Shown piece by piece: positions 18,010-26,740 of a stretch of 64,000 nt of DNA. Below the pieces are notes generated by a model, which saw only the letters and a list, made by a program, of their open reading frames with translations, had not been told where the DNA came from and ran no database searches. Position 1 is the first letter of the stretch. Every line of letters begins with the position of its first letter. The DNA lies in assembly GCA_025353765.1 (NCBI GenBank), contig JANXOD010000008.1:523573-587572 (forward strand), in the 5' to 3' direction. The translations under genes were made by a program, and so were the position numbers. The DNA comes from Sphingobacteriales bacterium. GTDB lineage: Bacteria > Bacteroidota > Bacteroidia > Sphingobacteriales > Sphingobacteriaceae.

Positions 18010-18753
18010 GTGTTCTCAGACAGCATAGTCATTATTCCTACCTACAACGAAAAAGAAAACATCGAAAGAATAATTCGTAAGGTTTTTTCTTTGCCGGACG
18101 TATTTCATGTGCTGATTATTGATGATGGTTCTCCGGATGGCACAGCAGATATTGTGAAGCATTTGCAGGGTGAATATGCCAACAAACTTTTCATAGAAGA
18201 ACGTAGCGGAAAATTAGGCTTGGGCACAGCCTATATTCATGGTTTTAAATGGGCCTTAGCACGAGATTATCAATTCATTTTTGAGATGGATGCTGATTTT
18301 TCCCATAATCCTGCCGATCTGATTCGTTTGAAGGAGGCTTGTCTTAATGGGGCTGATATGGCTATTGGTTCCCGCTATATTAAAGGCGTTAACGTGGTAA
18401 ATTGGCCCATGAACCGTGTGTTAATGTCGTACTTTGCTTCGGTTTATGTGCGATTTATAACCCGCATAAACATTCAGGATGCTACTGCTGGTTTTAAATG
18501 TTACCGGCGAATAGTCCTGGAGACCATCCTGCTTGATAAAATTAAATTTATCGGTTATGCTTTCCAAATTGAGATGAAATTCACAGCTATTCAACATGGT
18601 TTTAAAGTAGTGGAAGTTCCCATCATTTTCACAGACCGTACAGAAGGAACATCAAAAATGAGTACCCGTATTTTTCGTGAGGCCTTTTTAGGCGTTATTC
18701 AAATAAAAATCAATAGTTGGTTTAGGAAATATTCAAAACCCACCGACCGTTAA
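18010..18753 (+). CDS. Polyprenol-monophosphate mannosyltransferase-like GT2
   Basis: 247 residues starting with GTG; no ATG lies nearby and the frame reads S-I-V-I-I-P-T-Y-N-E immediately, so GTG is the likely start. The GT-A nucleotide-sugar site shows I-I-D-D-G-S-P-D-G-T near residues 36-46 and the metal-binding D-A-D at 94-96 (F-E-M-D-A-D-F-S-H). G-S-R-Y-I-K-G and D-A-T-A-G-F-K-C-Y-R follow, typical of dolichyl-phosphate mannose synthase homologues. It has no C-terminal transmembrane region, so it resembles the short soluble bacterial form. It would transfer a hexose from GDP- or UDP-sugar to a polyprenyl phosphate at the inner membrane. Confidence 0.88.
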   Translation: MFSDSIVIIPTYNEKENIERIIRKVFSLPDVFHVLIIDDGSPDGTADIVKHLQGEYANKLFIEERSGKLGLGTAYIHGFKWALARDYQFIFEMDADFSHNPADLIRLKEACLNGADMAIGSRYIKGVNVVNWPMNRVLMSYFASVYVRFITRINIQDATAGFKCYRRIVLETILLDKIKFIGYAFQIEMKFTAIQHGFKVVEVPIIFTDRTEGTSKMSTRIFREAFLGVIQIKINSWFRKYSKPTDR

Positions 18754-18958
18754 CTCTTCCACGTTACCTTGATTTTAGGATAGGTCCAGAATCTACGAAG
18801 CACAAGCCAGACAAAGAGCAGTACAAATAACCTTATTACTGCGGCATGATTGCTATGAATGCATTTTATAAGAAATTTAATGATTAAAAATCCTGTCCTT
18901 CATTAGTAGGTATTGGACTGAAGCTAAAAAACAAAAAACCTTTACTTAACTTTAGGGC

Positions 18959-19981
18959 ATGAATGAAAATCTTGATCCCAGCCAGGAAAACCTTTCACCC
19001 ATAGAACAGGAGATTGAAAAAGTATTGCGTCCACAGGCTTTTGAAGATTTTACCGGTCAGCATAAAATTCTGGCAAACCTTAAAATTTTTGTACAAGCGG
19101 CTAAGCTCCGCGGTGAAGCATTAGATCATGTGCTTTTACATGGCCCGCCGGGATTGGGTAAAACTACGCTTTCGCATATTATAGCCAATGAAATGGGCGT
19201 GAATATCCGTATCACATCCGGCCCTGTTTTAGATAAACCCGGCGACTTAGCAGGATTGTTAACCAACCTGGAAGAAGGCGATATTTTATTTATAGATGAA
19301 ATACATCGTTTAAGTCCCGTAGTAGAAGAATATTTATATTCTGCCATGGAAGATTTTAAGATTGATATTATGCTTGAAACCGGCCCTAATGCCCGTTCGG
19401 TACAAATATCTCTGAATGCTTTTACATTGGTAGGCGCCACTACCCGGTCCGGTTTATTAACGGCCCCGCTTCGTGCCCGTTTTGGGATTAACAGCCGCTT
19501 AGAATATTATGATGCTAAACTATTAACCACTATTGTTTTACGTTCCGCCCAAATTTTAAAAATGCCGATATCTGATGAGGCTGCATATGAAATAGCCCGT
19601 CGTAGTCGTGGTACACCACGTATTGCCAATGCTTTGTTACGCCGCACCCGTGATTTTGCTCAAATTAAAGGCAATGGAAGCATTGATACAGAGATTGCAA
19701 AATATGCTTTAAATGCACTTAATGTAGATGAACATGGCCTGGATGAAATGGATAATAAAATTTTGGTTACCATCATTGATAAATTTAAAGGCGGCCCGGT
19801 AGGTTTAAAAACCATCGCGACAGCAGTTGGGGAAGAAGAAGGAACTATTGAAGAAGTGTATGAACCCTTTTTAATTCAGGAGGGATATATTATGCGTACT
19901 TCCAGAGGAAGAGAATGCACAGATATTGCCTATAAACATTTAGGCCGTATAAAATCCGGAGGCAATTCTTCTTTATTTTAA
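18959..19981 (+). CDS. ruvB: Holliday junction branch migration helicase RuvB
   Basis: 340 residues, full family length. Walker A G-P-P-G-L-G-K-T at 62-69, Walker B F-I-D-E-I-H at 111-116, sensor 1 V-G-A-T-T-R-S-G, arginine-finger region L-R-A-R-F-G, and the C-terminal winged helix ([17 protein letters not shown]). With RuvA it forms the hexameric motor that moves Holliday junctions in recombination repair. ruvA and ruvC are not in this window. A perfect palindrome begins 6 bases beyond the stop. Confidence 0.97.
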   Translation: MNENLDPSQENLSPIEQEIEKVLRPQAFEDFTGQHKILANLKIFVQAAKLRGEALDHVLLHGPPGLGKTTLSHIIANEMGVNIRITSGPVLDKPGDLAGLLTNLEEGDILFIDEIHRLSPVVEEYLYSAMEDFKIDIMLETGPNARSVQISLNAFTLVGATTRSGLLTAPLRARFGINSRLEYYDAKLLTTIVLRSAQILKMPISDEAAYEIARRSRGTPRIANALLRRTRDFAQIKGNGSIDTEIAKYALNALNVDEHGLDEMDNKILVTIIDKFKGGPVGLKTIATAVGEEEGTIEEVYEPFLIQEGYIMRTSRGRECTDIAYKHLGRIKSGGNSSLF

Positions 19982-19986
19982 ATAGA

Positions 19987-20014
19987 GTAGGGATAATTCA
20001 TGAATTATCCCTAC
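19987..20014. repeat. Dispersed perfect palindrome, copy 1
   Basis: A 28-bp perfect palindrome whose half is GTAGGGATAATTCA, just after the ruvB stop and 8 bases before the likely start of the nhaA frame. The same 28 bases recur at 42391-42418. It may act as a terminator or be a short mobile palindromic element of the widespread GTAGGG-type class. Confidence 0.9.
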
Positions 20015-20021
20015 AAATACA

Positions 20022-21210
20022 TTGAATAGTTTAACATTGGTAAAACTTATTAATTTAAAACCTTTCCGTGATTTCTTCAAATCAGAACAAATTGGCGGAG
20101 TGATCCTGATGTGTTGCGTGATCATTTCTGTAGTGATAGCAAATTCTGCATGGGGAAAGAATTTTGAAAATCTATTGGTAAAACAGATTGGCTTTGAAAC
20201 AAACACTGTCCAGTTAAAGTATTCTGTTTCCCTATGGATAAATGATGGCTTAATGGCTATTTTCTTCCTGCTGGTGGGTTTAGAAATTAAGCGGGAAATT
20301 ATTGAAGGTGAATTATCCTCTCCTCAAAAAGCAGCTATGCCCATTTTTGCAGCCCTTGGCGGGATGCTTATGCCTGCAGGAATTTATTTTTTATTCAACT
20401 AATAAAGTTTCTTCACAGGGTTGGGGCATTCCAATGGCAACAGATATTGCGTTTGCACTTGCTATTCTCTCCTTACTTAGCAAACGTGTACCCGCTTCAC
20501 TTAAAGTATTTTTAGCAGCCTTAGCTATTGCTGATGATTTGGGTGCGATATTAGTAATTGCTGTTTTTTATACTAAACAACTACATTTAGATCAGCTTTT
20601 ATATTCTGGAATTATTTTAGCTATTTTAATTTTAATGAACAGGCTTGGCGTAAAAAAACTGATATTTTATATTATACCAGGACTATTTCTCTGGTATTTT
20701 ATCCATCATTCCGGCATTCATGCTACTATTGCCGGGGTTCTGCTTGCTTTAACTATACCAACTAATCCAGTTAAAGAAACCTCTCCTCTGGAGAGATTAG
20801 AACATCTTATTGTTCGTCCGGTTAATTTTTTAATTATGCCCATTTTTGCTCTTGCAAATACAAACATCCGGTTCGAAAATAAAATGATTGACCGATTATA
20901 TAGCCCCCTTAGTTTAGGAATAATTCTTGGACTTTTTCTTGGAAAACCAATCGGAATAACTTTATTTTCCTGGCTATCGGTTAAGCTTGGATTTTGCAAA
21001 CTTCCTTCCCAGACTAACTGGAAACACATTATTGGTTTGGGCATGCTCGCCGGAATCGGTTTTACCATGTCTGTTTTTATTGCTTTATTATCGCTCTCTA
21101 ATTCTGAACTTCATATAGAAGCCAAATTTGCCATCATAGCAGGTTCTCTATTTTCCGGTATAAGTGGATATATTTTTTTAAGCCTGTTAAATAAACAAAG
21201 CAAGGTTTAA
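20022..21210 (+). pseudogene. nhaA: Na+/H+ antiporter NhaA, broken by a single-base frameshift
   Basis: Two overlapping frames together encode a full-length NhaA (about 395 residues). The first (20022-20402; TTG start, or another TTG at 20037) gives N-terminal helices through G-G-M-L-M-P-A-G-I-Y-F-L-F-N, then TAA. Removing T20400 moves to the frame that continues N-K-V-S-S-Q-G-W-G-I-P-M-A-T-D-I-A-F, the NhaA block with ion-binding aspartates in A-I-A-D-D-L-G-A, and on to 21210. The join falls in a variable loop, so no family residues are lost. The product would exchange Na+ for H+ across the inner membrane. The break could be real decay, a sequencing error or, less likely, a +1 programmed shift. 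Downstream codons show no other damage. Confidence 0.88.
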
Positions 21211-21239
21211 CAAAAATAATATTGTTTATTTTAGCAGTA

Positions 21240-22385
21240 ATGACCCCATTAAAATCAAAGTTGCCAAATGTTGGTGTAACTATTTTTTCAGTAATGTCAC
21301 AACTGGCTGCTGAAGTTGATGCCATAAATTTATCGCAGGGTTTTCCTGATTATGACTGCTCTCCAAAACTAATTGAGCTGGTTAATAAACACATGAATAC
21401 CGGTAAAAATCAATATGCGCCAATGCCCGGTGTGCTTTCATTGAGGGAATGCATTGCCAAAAAACAAAATGATTTGCATGGCTCAAATTATCATCCGGAT
21501 ACGGAAGTAACTATAACCGCCGGAGGTACTCAGGCAATTTTTACAGCATTAACTGCAGTAATACAGCCTAATGATGAAGTGATTCTATTCGAACCTGCTT
21601 ATGATTGTTATGCTCCCACAATCCGTTTATTAGGAGGTATTGTAAAATCAATTGAACTTAGCCCCCCAAACTATAGTATTGATTGGTTAATGGTTAAAAA
21701 ATTAATCACAGCCAAAACGCGTATGATTATTCTTAATTCTCCGCATAATCCTACCGGGATGATTTTGAATGAAGATGACATAAAACAGTTAATTACTATT
21801 ACTCATAATTCTGATGTGCTTATTTTAAGTGATGAAGTATACGAACATCTTATATTTGACGGAAAGCAGCACTTAAGTATGGCTCGTTATCCTCAATTAA
21901 AAGAACGGAGTTTTATTGTTGCATCTTTTGGCAAATTATTTCATAATACAGGCTGGAAAATAGGATATTGTTTAGCTCCTGCCTTACTAATGGCCGAATT
22001 TAGGAAAGTGCATCAATTTATGGTATTTAGTGTAAATACTCCTATACAATATGCCATAGCAGATTTTTTAACGGATAAAAATTCTTACCTTGAACTATGT
22101 AAATTTTATGAACAAAAACGCGATTTTTTTACCACATTAATGAAACAAACAAGATTTGATCTACTTCCTTGCCAGGGTTCCTATTTCCGAGCAGTGCAAT
22201 ACAGCAAAATTACGAATGAAAAAGATGTTGCTTTTGCAAAACGCATAACCATGGAATTTGGCGTTGCTAGTATCCCTGTTTCTGCCTTTTATACTAAGGG
22301 CACTGATCATCATGTACTTCGTTTCTGTTTTGCAAAAAGGCAAGAAACATTAGAAAAAGCCGTTGAAAGATTAATTAAAATATAG
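21240..22385 (+). CDS. Methionine aminotransferase (PLP fold type I, YbdL/KAT-like)
   Basis: 381 residues from ATG at 21240 (M-T-P-L-K-S-K-L-P); a TTG 18 bases earlier is in frame but atypical. The class I/II aminotransferase core is clear: A-G-G-T-Q-A-I at 94-100, N-S-P-H-N-P-T-G at 166-173, D-E-V-Y-E-H at 198-203 and the PLP lysine Lys232 in S-F-G-K. The R-F-C-F near the C terminus binds the substrate carboxylate. Similarity is to the kynurenine/glutamine transaminase branch that in bacteria transaminates 4-methylthio-2-oxobutyrate, often with glutamine as donor. The omega-amidase gene that follows 40 bases later supports that role. Confidence 0.88.
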   Translation: MTPLKSKLPNVGVTIFSVMSQLAAEVDAINLSQGFPDYDCSPKLIELVNKHMNTGKNQYAPMPGVLSLRECIAKKQNDLHGSNYHPDTEVTITAGGTQAIFTALTAVIQPNDEVILFEPAYDCYAPTIRLLGGIVKSIELSPPNYSIDWLMVKKLITAKTRMIILNSPHNPTGMILNEDDIKQLITITHNSDVLILSDEVYEHLIFDGKQHLSMARYPQLKERSFIVASFGKLFHNTGWKIGYCLAPALLMAEFRKVHQFMVFSVNTPIQYAIADFLTDKNSYLELCKFYEQKRDFFTTLMKQTRFDLLPCQGSYFRAVQYSKITNEKDVAFAKRITMEFGVASIPVSAFYTKGTDHHVLRFCFAKRQETLEKAVERLIKI

Positions 22386-22425
22386 ATAGTGCCATTTTTT
22401 AGATAACTTATATTAATCCAATTAA

Positions 22426-23208
22426 ATGAATTTGCTAAAAATTACCACATTCCAAGCTTATCTTTTCTGGGAAAATAGTGATAAAAATTTACAAAATCTT
22501 GGTTTAAGATTATCATCCATTCGTGAAAAAACTGACCTTATTGTCTTGCCGGAAATGTTTAACACCGGATTTTCAATGAATACAGAAAAACTGGCTGAGG
22601 AAATGGGAGGAAAAAGTATGCAATGGATGCTTCAGCAGGCAAAAAAATTTGATTCTGTCGTTACCGGCAGCTTAATTATTAAAGAAGGCAAAAAAAATTA
22701 CAATCGTTTAATATGGATGCGCCAGGATGGAACTTATGAGAAATACGATAAACGCCATCTTTTTGGATTAGGTAATGAAGACAAACATTACACTGCCGGA
22801 AATAAAAAATTGTTTGTTGATTTAAATGGATGGAAAATTTGTCCGGTAATATGTTATGACCTTCGTTTCCCGGTATGGTTACGCAATCAACATGAAGAAT
22901 ATGATATATTGCTTGTTGTAGCTAACTGGCCAGAAAGGCGCTCTTTACATTGGCGCACACTCATCCCTGCGAGGGCAATTGAAAACCAGGCTTATGTTAT
23001 TGCAGTAAACCGGGTTGGTCATGATGGGAATGAAGTATATCACTCGGGAGATTCTATGTGTATTGATCCTAATGGAAATGTGATCTATTATAAGCCTAAT
23101 GATGAAGATTTATATACATTTTCTATAAATAAAGAGGAGGTAGAAAAAGCCAGGCGCACGTTTACTTTTCTAAAAGATGCAGATGATTTTAAATTGAATA
23201 TAAAATAA
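22426..23208 (+). CDS. Omega-amidase, nitrilase superfamily (YafV-like)
   Basis: 260 residues with the nitrilase triad: Glu43 (L-P-E-M-F-N-T-G-F), Lys109 (Y-D-K-R-H-L-F) and Cys143 (V-I-C-Y-D-L-R-F-P). The P-V-W-L-R-N and W-P-x-x-R-S-x-H-W blocks place it with YafV/NIT2 omega-amidases, which hydrolyse 2-oxoglutaramate or 2-oxosuccinamate to the dicarboxylic oxo-acid. It lies directly behind the methionine aminotransferase, matching the glutamine transaminase/omega-amidase pathway in which removal of the oxo-amide pulls methionine re-synthesis forward. A strong terminator follows at 23203. Confidence 0.9.
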   Translation: MNLLKITTFQAYLFWENSDKNLQNLGLRLSSIREKTDLIVLPEMFNTGFSMNTEKLAEEMGGKSMQWMLQQAKKFDSVVTGSLIIKEGKKNYNRLIWMRQDGTYEKYDKRHLFGLGNEDKHYTAGNKKLFVDLNGWKICPVICYDLRFPVWLRNQHEEYDILLVVANWPERRSLHWRTLIPARAIENQAYVIAVNRVGHDGNEVYHSGDSMCIDPNGNVIYYKPNDEDLYTFSINKEEVEKARRTFTFLKDADDFKLNIK

Positions 23209-23241
23209 ATCTGCCTTTTATTTAAAAAGGCAGATTTATTT
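23203..23241. terminator. Strong bidirectional hairpin terminator
   Basis: A perfect 17-bp stem, AAATAAATCTGCCTTTT at 23203-23219 and its complement at 23225-23241, loop ATTTA, between the convergent omega-amidase and PPK2 genes. It overlaps the omega-amidase stop codon. Confidence 0.85.
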
Positions 23242-23247
23242 ATTTCA

Positions 23248-24129
23248 TCATTTTTCTTTGTTCAGCCTCTTTTTGTTTTCTTCGAGTTTTGCTTTTTCTT
23301 CTGCACTTATTTCCGGGAATTTAAGATCTAAGGATTTTAAAGTATCTACAATAATCTTGCTTATCGCGATGCGTGTAAACCATTTTTTATCTGCGGGAAT
23401 AATATACCAGGGTGCACTCTCTGTTGTGGTTGCAGCAATAGCCTCTTCATAAGCTTTCATATAATCATCCCAAAGCTGGCGTTCATCTATATCAAAAGAT
23501 GAAAATTTCCAATTCTTTGTAGGATCATCAATACGTGCTATAAAACGCTCTTTTTGTTCTGCTTTAGAAACATTTAAGAAAAATTTAATGACAACAGTGC
23601 CATTTCTGGATAGGTGTTTTTCAAAATCTGCAATACTTTCATAGCGCTTTTTCCAGAACTTATCATCCACATCTTTTATTGAAGAAATGGTTGGGGGCTT
23701 TTCTTTCAAAACCAATTCTGGATGTACTTTACATACCAATACATTTTCATAATGAGAACGATTGTGTATTCCTATCCTTCCATTCTCTGGCAATGCTTTA
23801 TAGTGTCGCCATAAAAAATCATGATCATAATCTTCACTGCTAGGTTGTTTAAAACTAAATACTTGACAGCCCTGAGGATTTACTCCGCTCATTACATGCG
23901 CAATGGCACTATCTTTACCTGCGGCATCCATCGCCTGGAAAATAATCAATAAAGAATAACGATCACTGGCATATAACTTTTCCTGTAAATCATCCATTTC
24001 TGCTTTAAGTCCATTTAAAACATCAAGTGAATCTTCTTTTTTATAATTTGCAGAATATGCTGGGTCATGATCTTTAATATTAAATTTCTTGTCTGATTCT
24101 ATTTTTAGTTTTTTTACAATTTCATCCAT
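23248..24129 (-). CDS. Polyphosphate kinase 2 family protein
   Basis: 293 residues, a single PPK2 domain. Walker A is F-Q-A-M-D-A-A-G-K-D-S (residues 64-74), followed by H-V-M-S-G-V-N-P-Q-G-C, the lid-proximal W-R-H-Y-K-A-L-P, and N-R-S-H-Y-E-N-V-L with the second conserved block. K-F-F-L-N-V-S-K-A-E-Q and W-K-F-S-S-F-D-I-D-E-R complete the family pattern. PPK2 enzymes transfer phosphate between polyphosphate and nucleotides; the nucleotide preference (AMP, ADP or NMP) cannot be settled by eye. It is monocistronic and likely cytoplasmic. Confidence 0.92.
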   Translation of the reverse strand: MDEIVKKLKIESDKKFNIKDHDPAYSANYKKEDSLDVLNGLKAEMDDLQEKLYASDRYSLLIIFQAMDAAGKDSAIAHVMSGVNPQGCQVFSFKQPSSEDYDHDFLWRHYKALPENGRIGIHNRSHYENVLVCKVHPELVLKEKPPTISSIKDVDDKFWKKRYESIADFEKHLSRNGTVVIKFFLNVSKAEQKERFIARIDDPTKNWKFSSFDIDERQLWDDYMKAYEEAIAATTTESAPWYIIPADKKWFTRIAISKIIVDTLKSLDLKFPEISAEEKAKLEENKKRLNKEK

Positions 24130-24255
24130 AGATTCTGCCTTATATAAAAGATGAATTTAAAATTTATATATATGTATTACGTTATTCTTTGGTAATTTTT
24201 TAATAAAAACTATTCTTATAGCTTATTAACGCCGTATTTTTTTCATATTTACTCC

Positions 24256-26556
24256 ATGTTCAGAAGAATTAAAAACAAACCTTTGCGATATACTGTAATT
24301 TCCATTTATTTTATCATACTTTTTTTCTGTGCTATTGAACTAAATTTCCTTTGGCTATTTGGCTATTCACCCAATATAAAAGATATCAAGACTCCTGACA
24401 TGAATATAGCATCAGAAGTATACACTGCTGATGGTAAGTTAATTGGAAAGTATTATAAAGAAAATAGAACACCTGTAGCCTATTCTAAAATAGCTCCCAG
24501 TGTCGTTGATGCATTAATTGCCACAGAAGATGTTCGTTTTTTTAAACATAGCGGTATTGATTTTCGCTCTATTATTTCTAGTACCATTTCTACTGCAAAA
24601 GGTGATAAACGAGGTGCAAGTACTATAACTCAACAGCTAGCTAAAAATTTATATAGTACCAGAAATCGAAAATCACAAGGGTTTATTAAACATATTCCTT
24701 TTATACGGACTCTGGTTTTTAAATTAAAAGAATGGATGACAGCTTATAAACTGGAGCAATATTACAGTAAAGAAGATATTTTAACTCTATATCTCAATAC
24801 TGTACCGTTTGGTAATAATACATATGGTATAAAAATAGCGGCCAAACGTTATTTCAGTAAAGACCCTGATCAGTTACAAGTTGAAGAAGCAGCCACCCTT
24901 ATCGGGATGTTAAAGGCTACTACCACATACAATCCCATCAGATATCCACAAAAATCATTAGAACGTCGTAATACGGTATTATCTCAAATGGAAAAATATA
25001 ATTATTTGAGTGCAGCCGATTATAAAAAATATAGCGATCGCCCTCTTAAATTAAAACCCGGCGAACTAGATGAAGGTAGTGATGGTGGTTCATATTTGCG
25101 ATCTGCGGTTTCTAAATATCTTGAAAAGTGGTGTGAGGAAAATAACTATGATCTATATACAGACGGCTTGAAAATTTATACAACTATAGACTCTAAGCTT
25201 CAAAAATATGCAGAAGAAGCTGTAACAGAACAAATGAAATCCTTACAACGACGATTTGATGGGGTTTGGGGAAAAGAGAATCCATGGAGAACAGCAGATG
25301 GAAAAGAAATTGTTGATTTTCCTGAAAAAGCAGCACAACGCCTGCCCTATTATGTTTCACTTAAAAAGAAATATAATAATAACCAGGATTCGATCAATTA
25401 CTATTTAAATAAGCCAAAAAAAATGAAGGTGTTTAGCTGGAATGGTGAAAAAGAAGTTAATTATTCTACTATCGACTCCATTAAATATTATGCTAAGATT
25501 TTAAATACCGGCATGATGACATTGGATCCTTTTAATGGCCATATAAAAGTTTGGGTGGGTGGCATTGATCATAATCATTTTGAGTATGACCATGTAAACC
25601 AGGCTAAAAGACAAGCAGGATCTACGTTTAAACCATTTGCCTATTTAACTGCTTTAGAAAAAGGTATGAGCCCATGTGATAAATTTACTGATAAACGAGT
25701 CAAGATTGAATATATAGATAATGGTCAAACTGAATATTGGGAGCCAAACAATGCCGATTTCAATTTTTCCGGTCGCGAAATGTCATTACGCTGGGCAATG
25801 GGTAAATCCGTTAATTCAATAACAGCTCAGGTTACCGAAAAAGTGGGTTGGGATAATGTAGTTAAATACGCCCATTTATGTGGTATAGAAAGTGATTTAA
25901 AATCAGTGCCTTCAGTAAGCCTAGGACCTAATGATGTTTCAGTTTATGAAATGGTTAGAGCATACGGAACTTTTTTAAATAAAGGCGTTAAAACAGAACC
26001 CATTCTTGTAGAAAAAATAACAGACAGAGATGGAAATATCATTAGCGAATTTAAAGCAAAACAGGAAAGAGCAATTAGTGAGGAAATTGCATGGCTAATG
26101 CTATACATGTTTCGGGGTGGAATGGAAGAACCCGGAGGTACTTCACAGGCTTTATGGGAATGGGATCTCTGGAAAAATAACAACCAGATTGGCGGCAAAA
26201 CTGGCACATCATCAGATTATGTAGATGGTTGGTATATGGGTATAACCAAAGATCTGGTAACGGGTGTTTGGGTAGGATGTGATGAGCGAAGTGTTCACTT
26301 TAAAACTTCCCAAACAGGCGAAGGTTCAAGAACCGCTCTGCCTATTTTTGGTAAATTTATGGAAAGGGTTTATCGCGATCCTACAACCGGAATCACACAA
26401 GGCCGTTTCCCAAAACCGGGTGTAGAAATTACCAGGAAATATCAATGTGAATCTCCACACTTGGAAAAAGATACCTCTTCAGTAGATAGTTCATTCACAG
26501 ATTCATTAAAGGTTTCAACAGAAAAAGAACCGGTTGATACTGTACAACATCCATAA
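24256..26556 (+). CDS. Class A penicillin-binding protein (PBP1A-like)
   Basis: 766 residues. One N-terminal membrane helix (about 12-36) anchors it in the inner membrane. The GT51 glycosyltransferase follows with Glu91 (T-E-D-V-R-F-F-K-H-S-G) and G-A-S-T-I-T-Q-Q-L-A-K-N-L; the transpeptidase has S-T-F-K at 456-459, S-V-N at 518-520 and K-T-G-T at 648-651. It polymerises lipid II and crosslinks peptidoglycan. A sizeable acidic and lysine-rich insertion lies between the two domains (about 300-430). The C-terminal 40 residues are Ser/Asp-rich and probably disordered. Confidence 0.95.
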   Translation: MFRRIKNKPLRYTVISIYFIILFFCAIELNFLWLFGYSPNIKDIKTPDMNIASEVYTADGKLIGKYYKENRTPVAYSKIAPSVVDALIATEDVRFFKHSGIDFRSIISSTISTAKGDKRGASTITQQLAKNLYSTRNRKSQGFIKHIPFIRTLVFKLKEWMTAYKLEQYYSKEDILTLYLNTVPFGNNTYGIKIAAKRYFSKDPDQLQVEEAATLIGMLKATTTYNPIRYPQKSLERRNTVLSQMEKYNYLSAADYKKYSDRPLKLKPGELDEGSDGGSYLRSAVSKYLEKWCEENNYDLYTDGLKIYTTIDSKLQKYAEEAVTEQMKSLQRRFDGVWGKENPWRTADGKEIVDFPEKAAQRLPYYVSLKKKYNNNQDSINYYLNKPKKMKVFSWNGEKEVNYSTIDSIKYYAKILNTGMMTLDPFNGHIKVWVGGIDHNHFEYDHVNQAKRQAGSTFKPFAYLTALEKGMSPCDKFTDKRVKIEYIDNGQTEYWEPNNADFNFSGREMSLRWAMGKSVNSITAQVTEKVGWDNVVKYAHLCGIESDLKSVPSVSLGPNDVSVYEMVRAYGTFLNKGVKTEPILVEKITDRDGNIISEFKAKQERAISEEIAWLMLYMFRGGMEEPGGTSQALWEWDLWKNNNQIGGKTGTSSDYVDGWYMGITKDLVTGVWVGCDERSVHFKTSQTGEGSRTALPIFGKFMERVYRDPTTGITQGRFPKPGVEITRKYQCESPHLEKDTSSVDSSFTDSLKVSTEKEPVDTVQHP

Positions 26557-26740
26557 TAGAATGAATCAATGTATTAATTTGAGAATGCTTTTTATGAGTT
26601 TGAAGATTTGAAAATATGTCAATTAGAAAACGGTAAAAAACAATTAAACCAATTTTGAAATTATAGTCTAAAAGTAACAAACGGACAAAAATCAAAATCA
26701 CATTTATTACGTAAATTAGAAGCAGCCAATTTCTTATAAA

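Noticed and set aside
18754..18958. Possible RNA gene in the gap before ruvB
   Set aside because: No cloverleaf arms, T-loop sequence or strong hairpin could be found; I treat it as plain intergenic DNA.
20400..20402. Programmed +1 frameshift in nhaA as the firm explanation
   Set aside because: A-A-C T-A-A lacks the C-U-U U-G-A type slip codon and upstream Shine-Dalgarno-like stimulator known from prfB; mutation or sequencing error is simpler.
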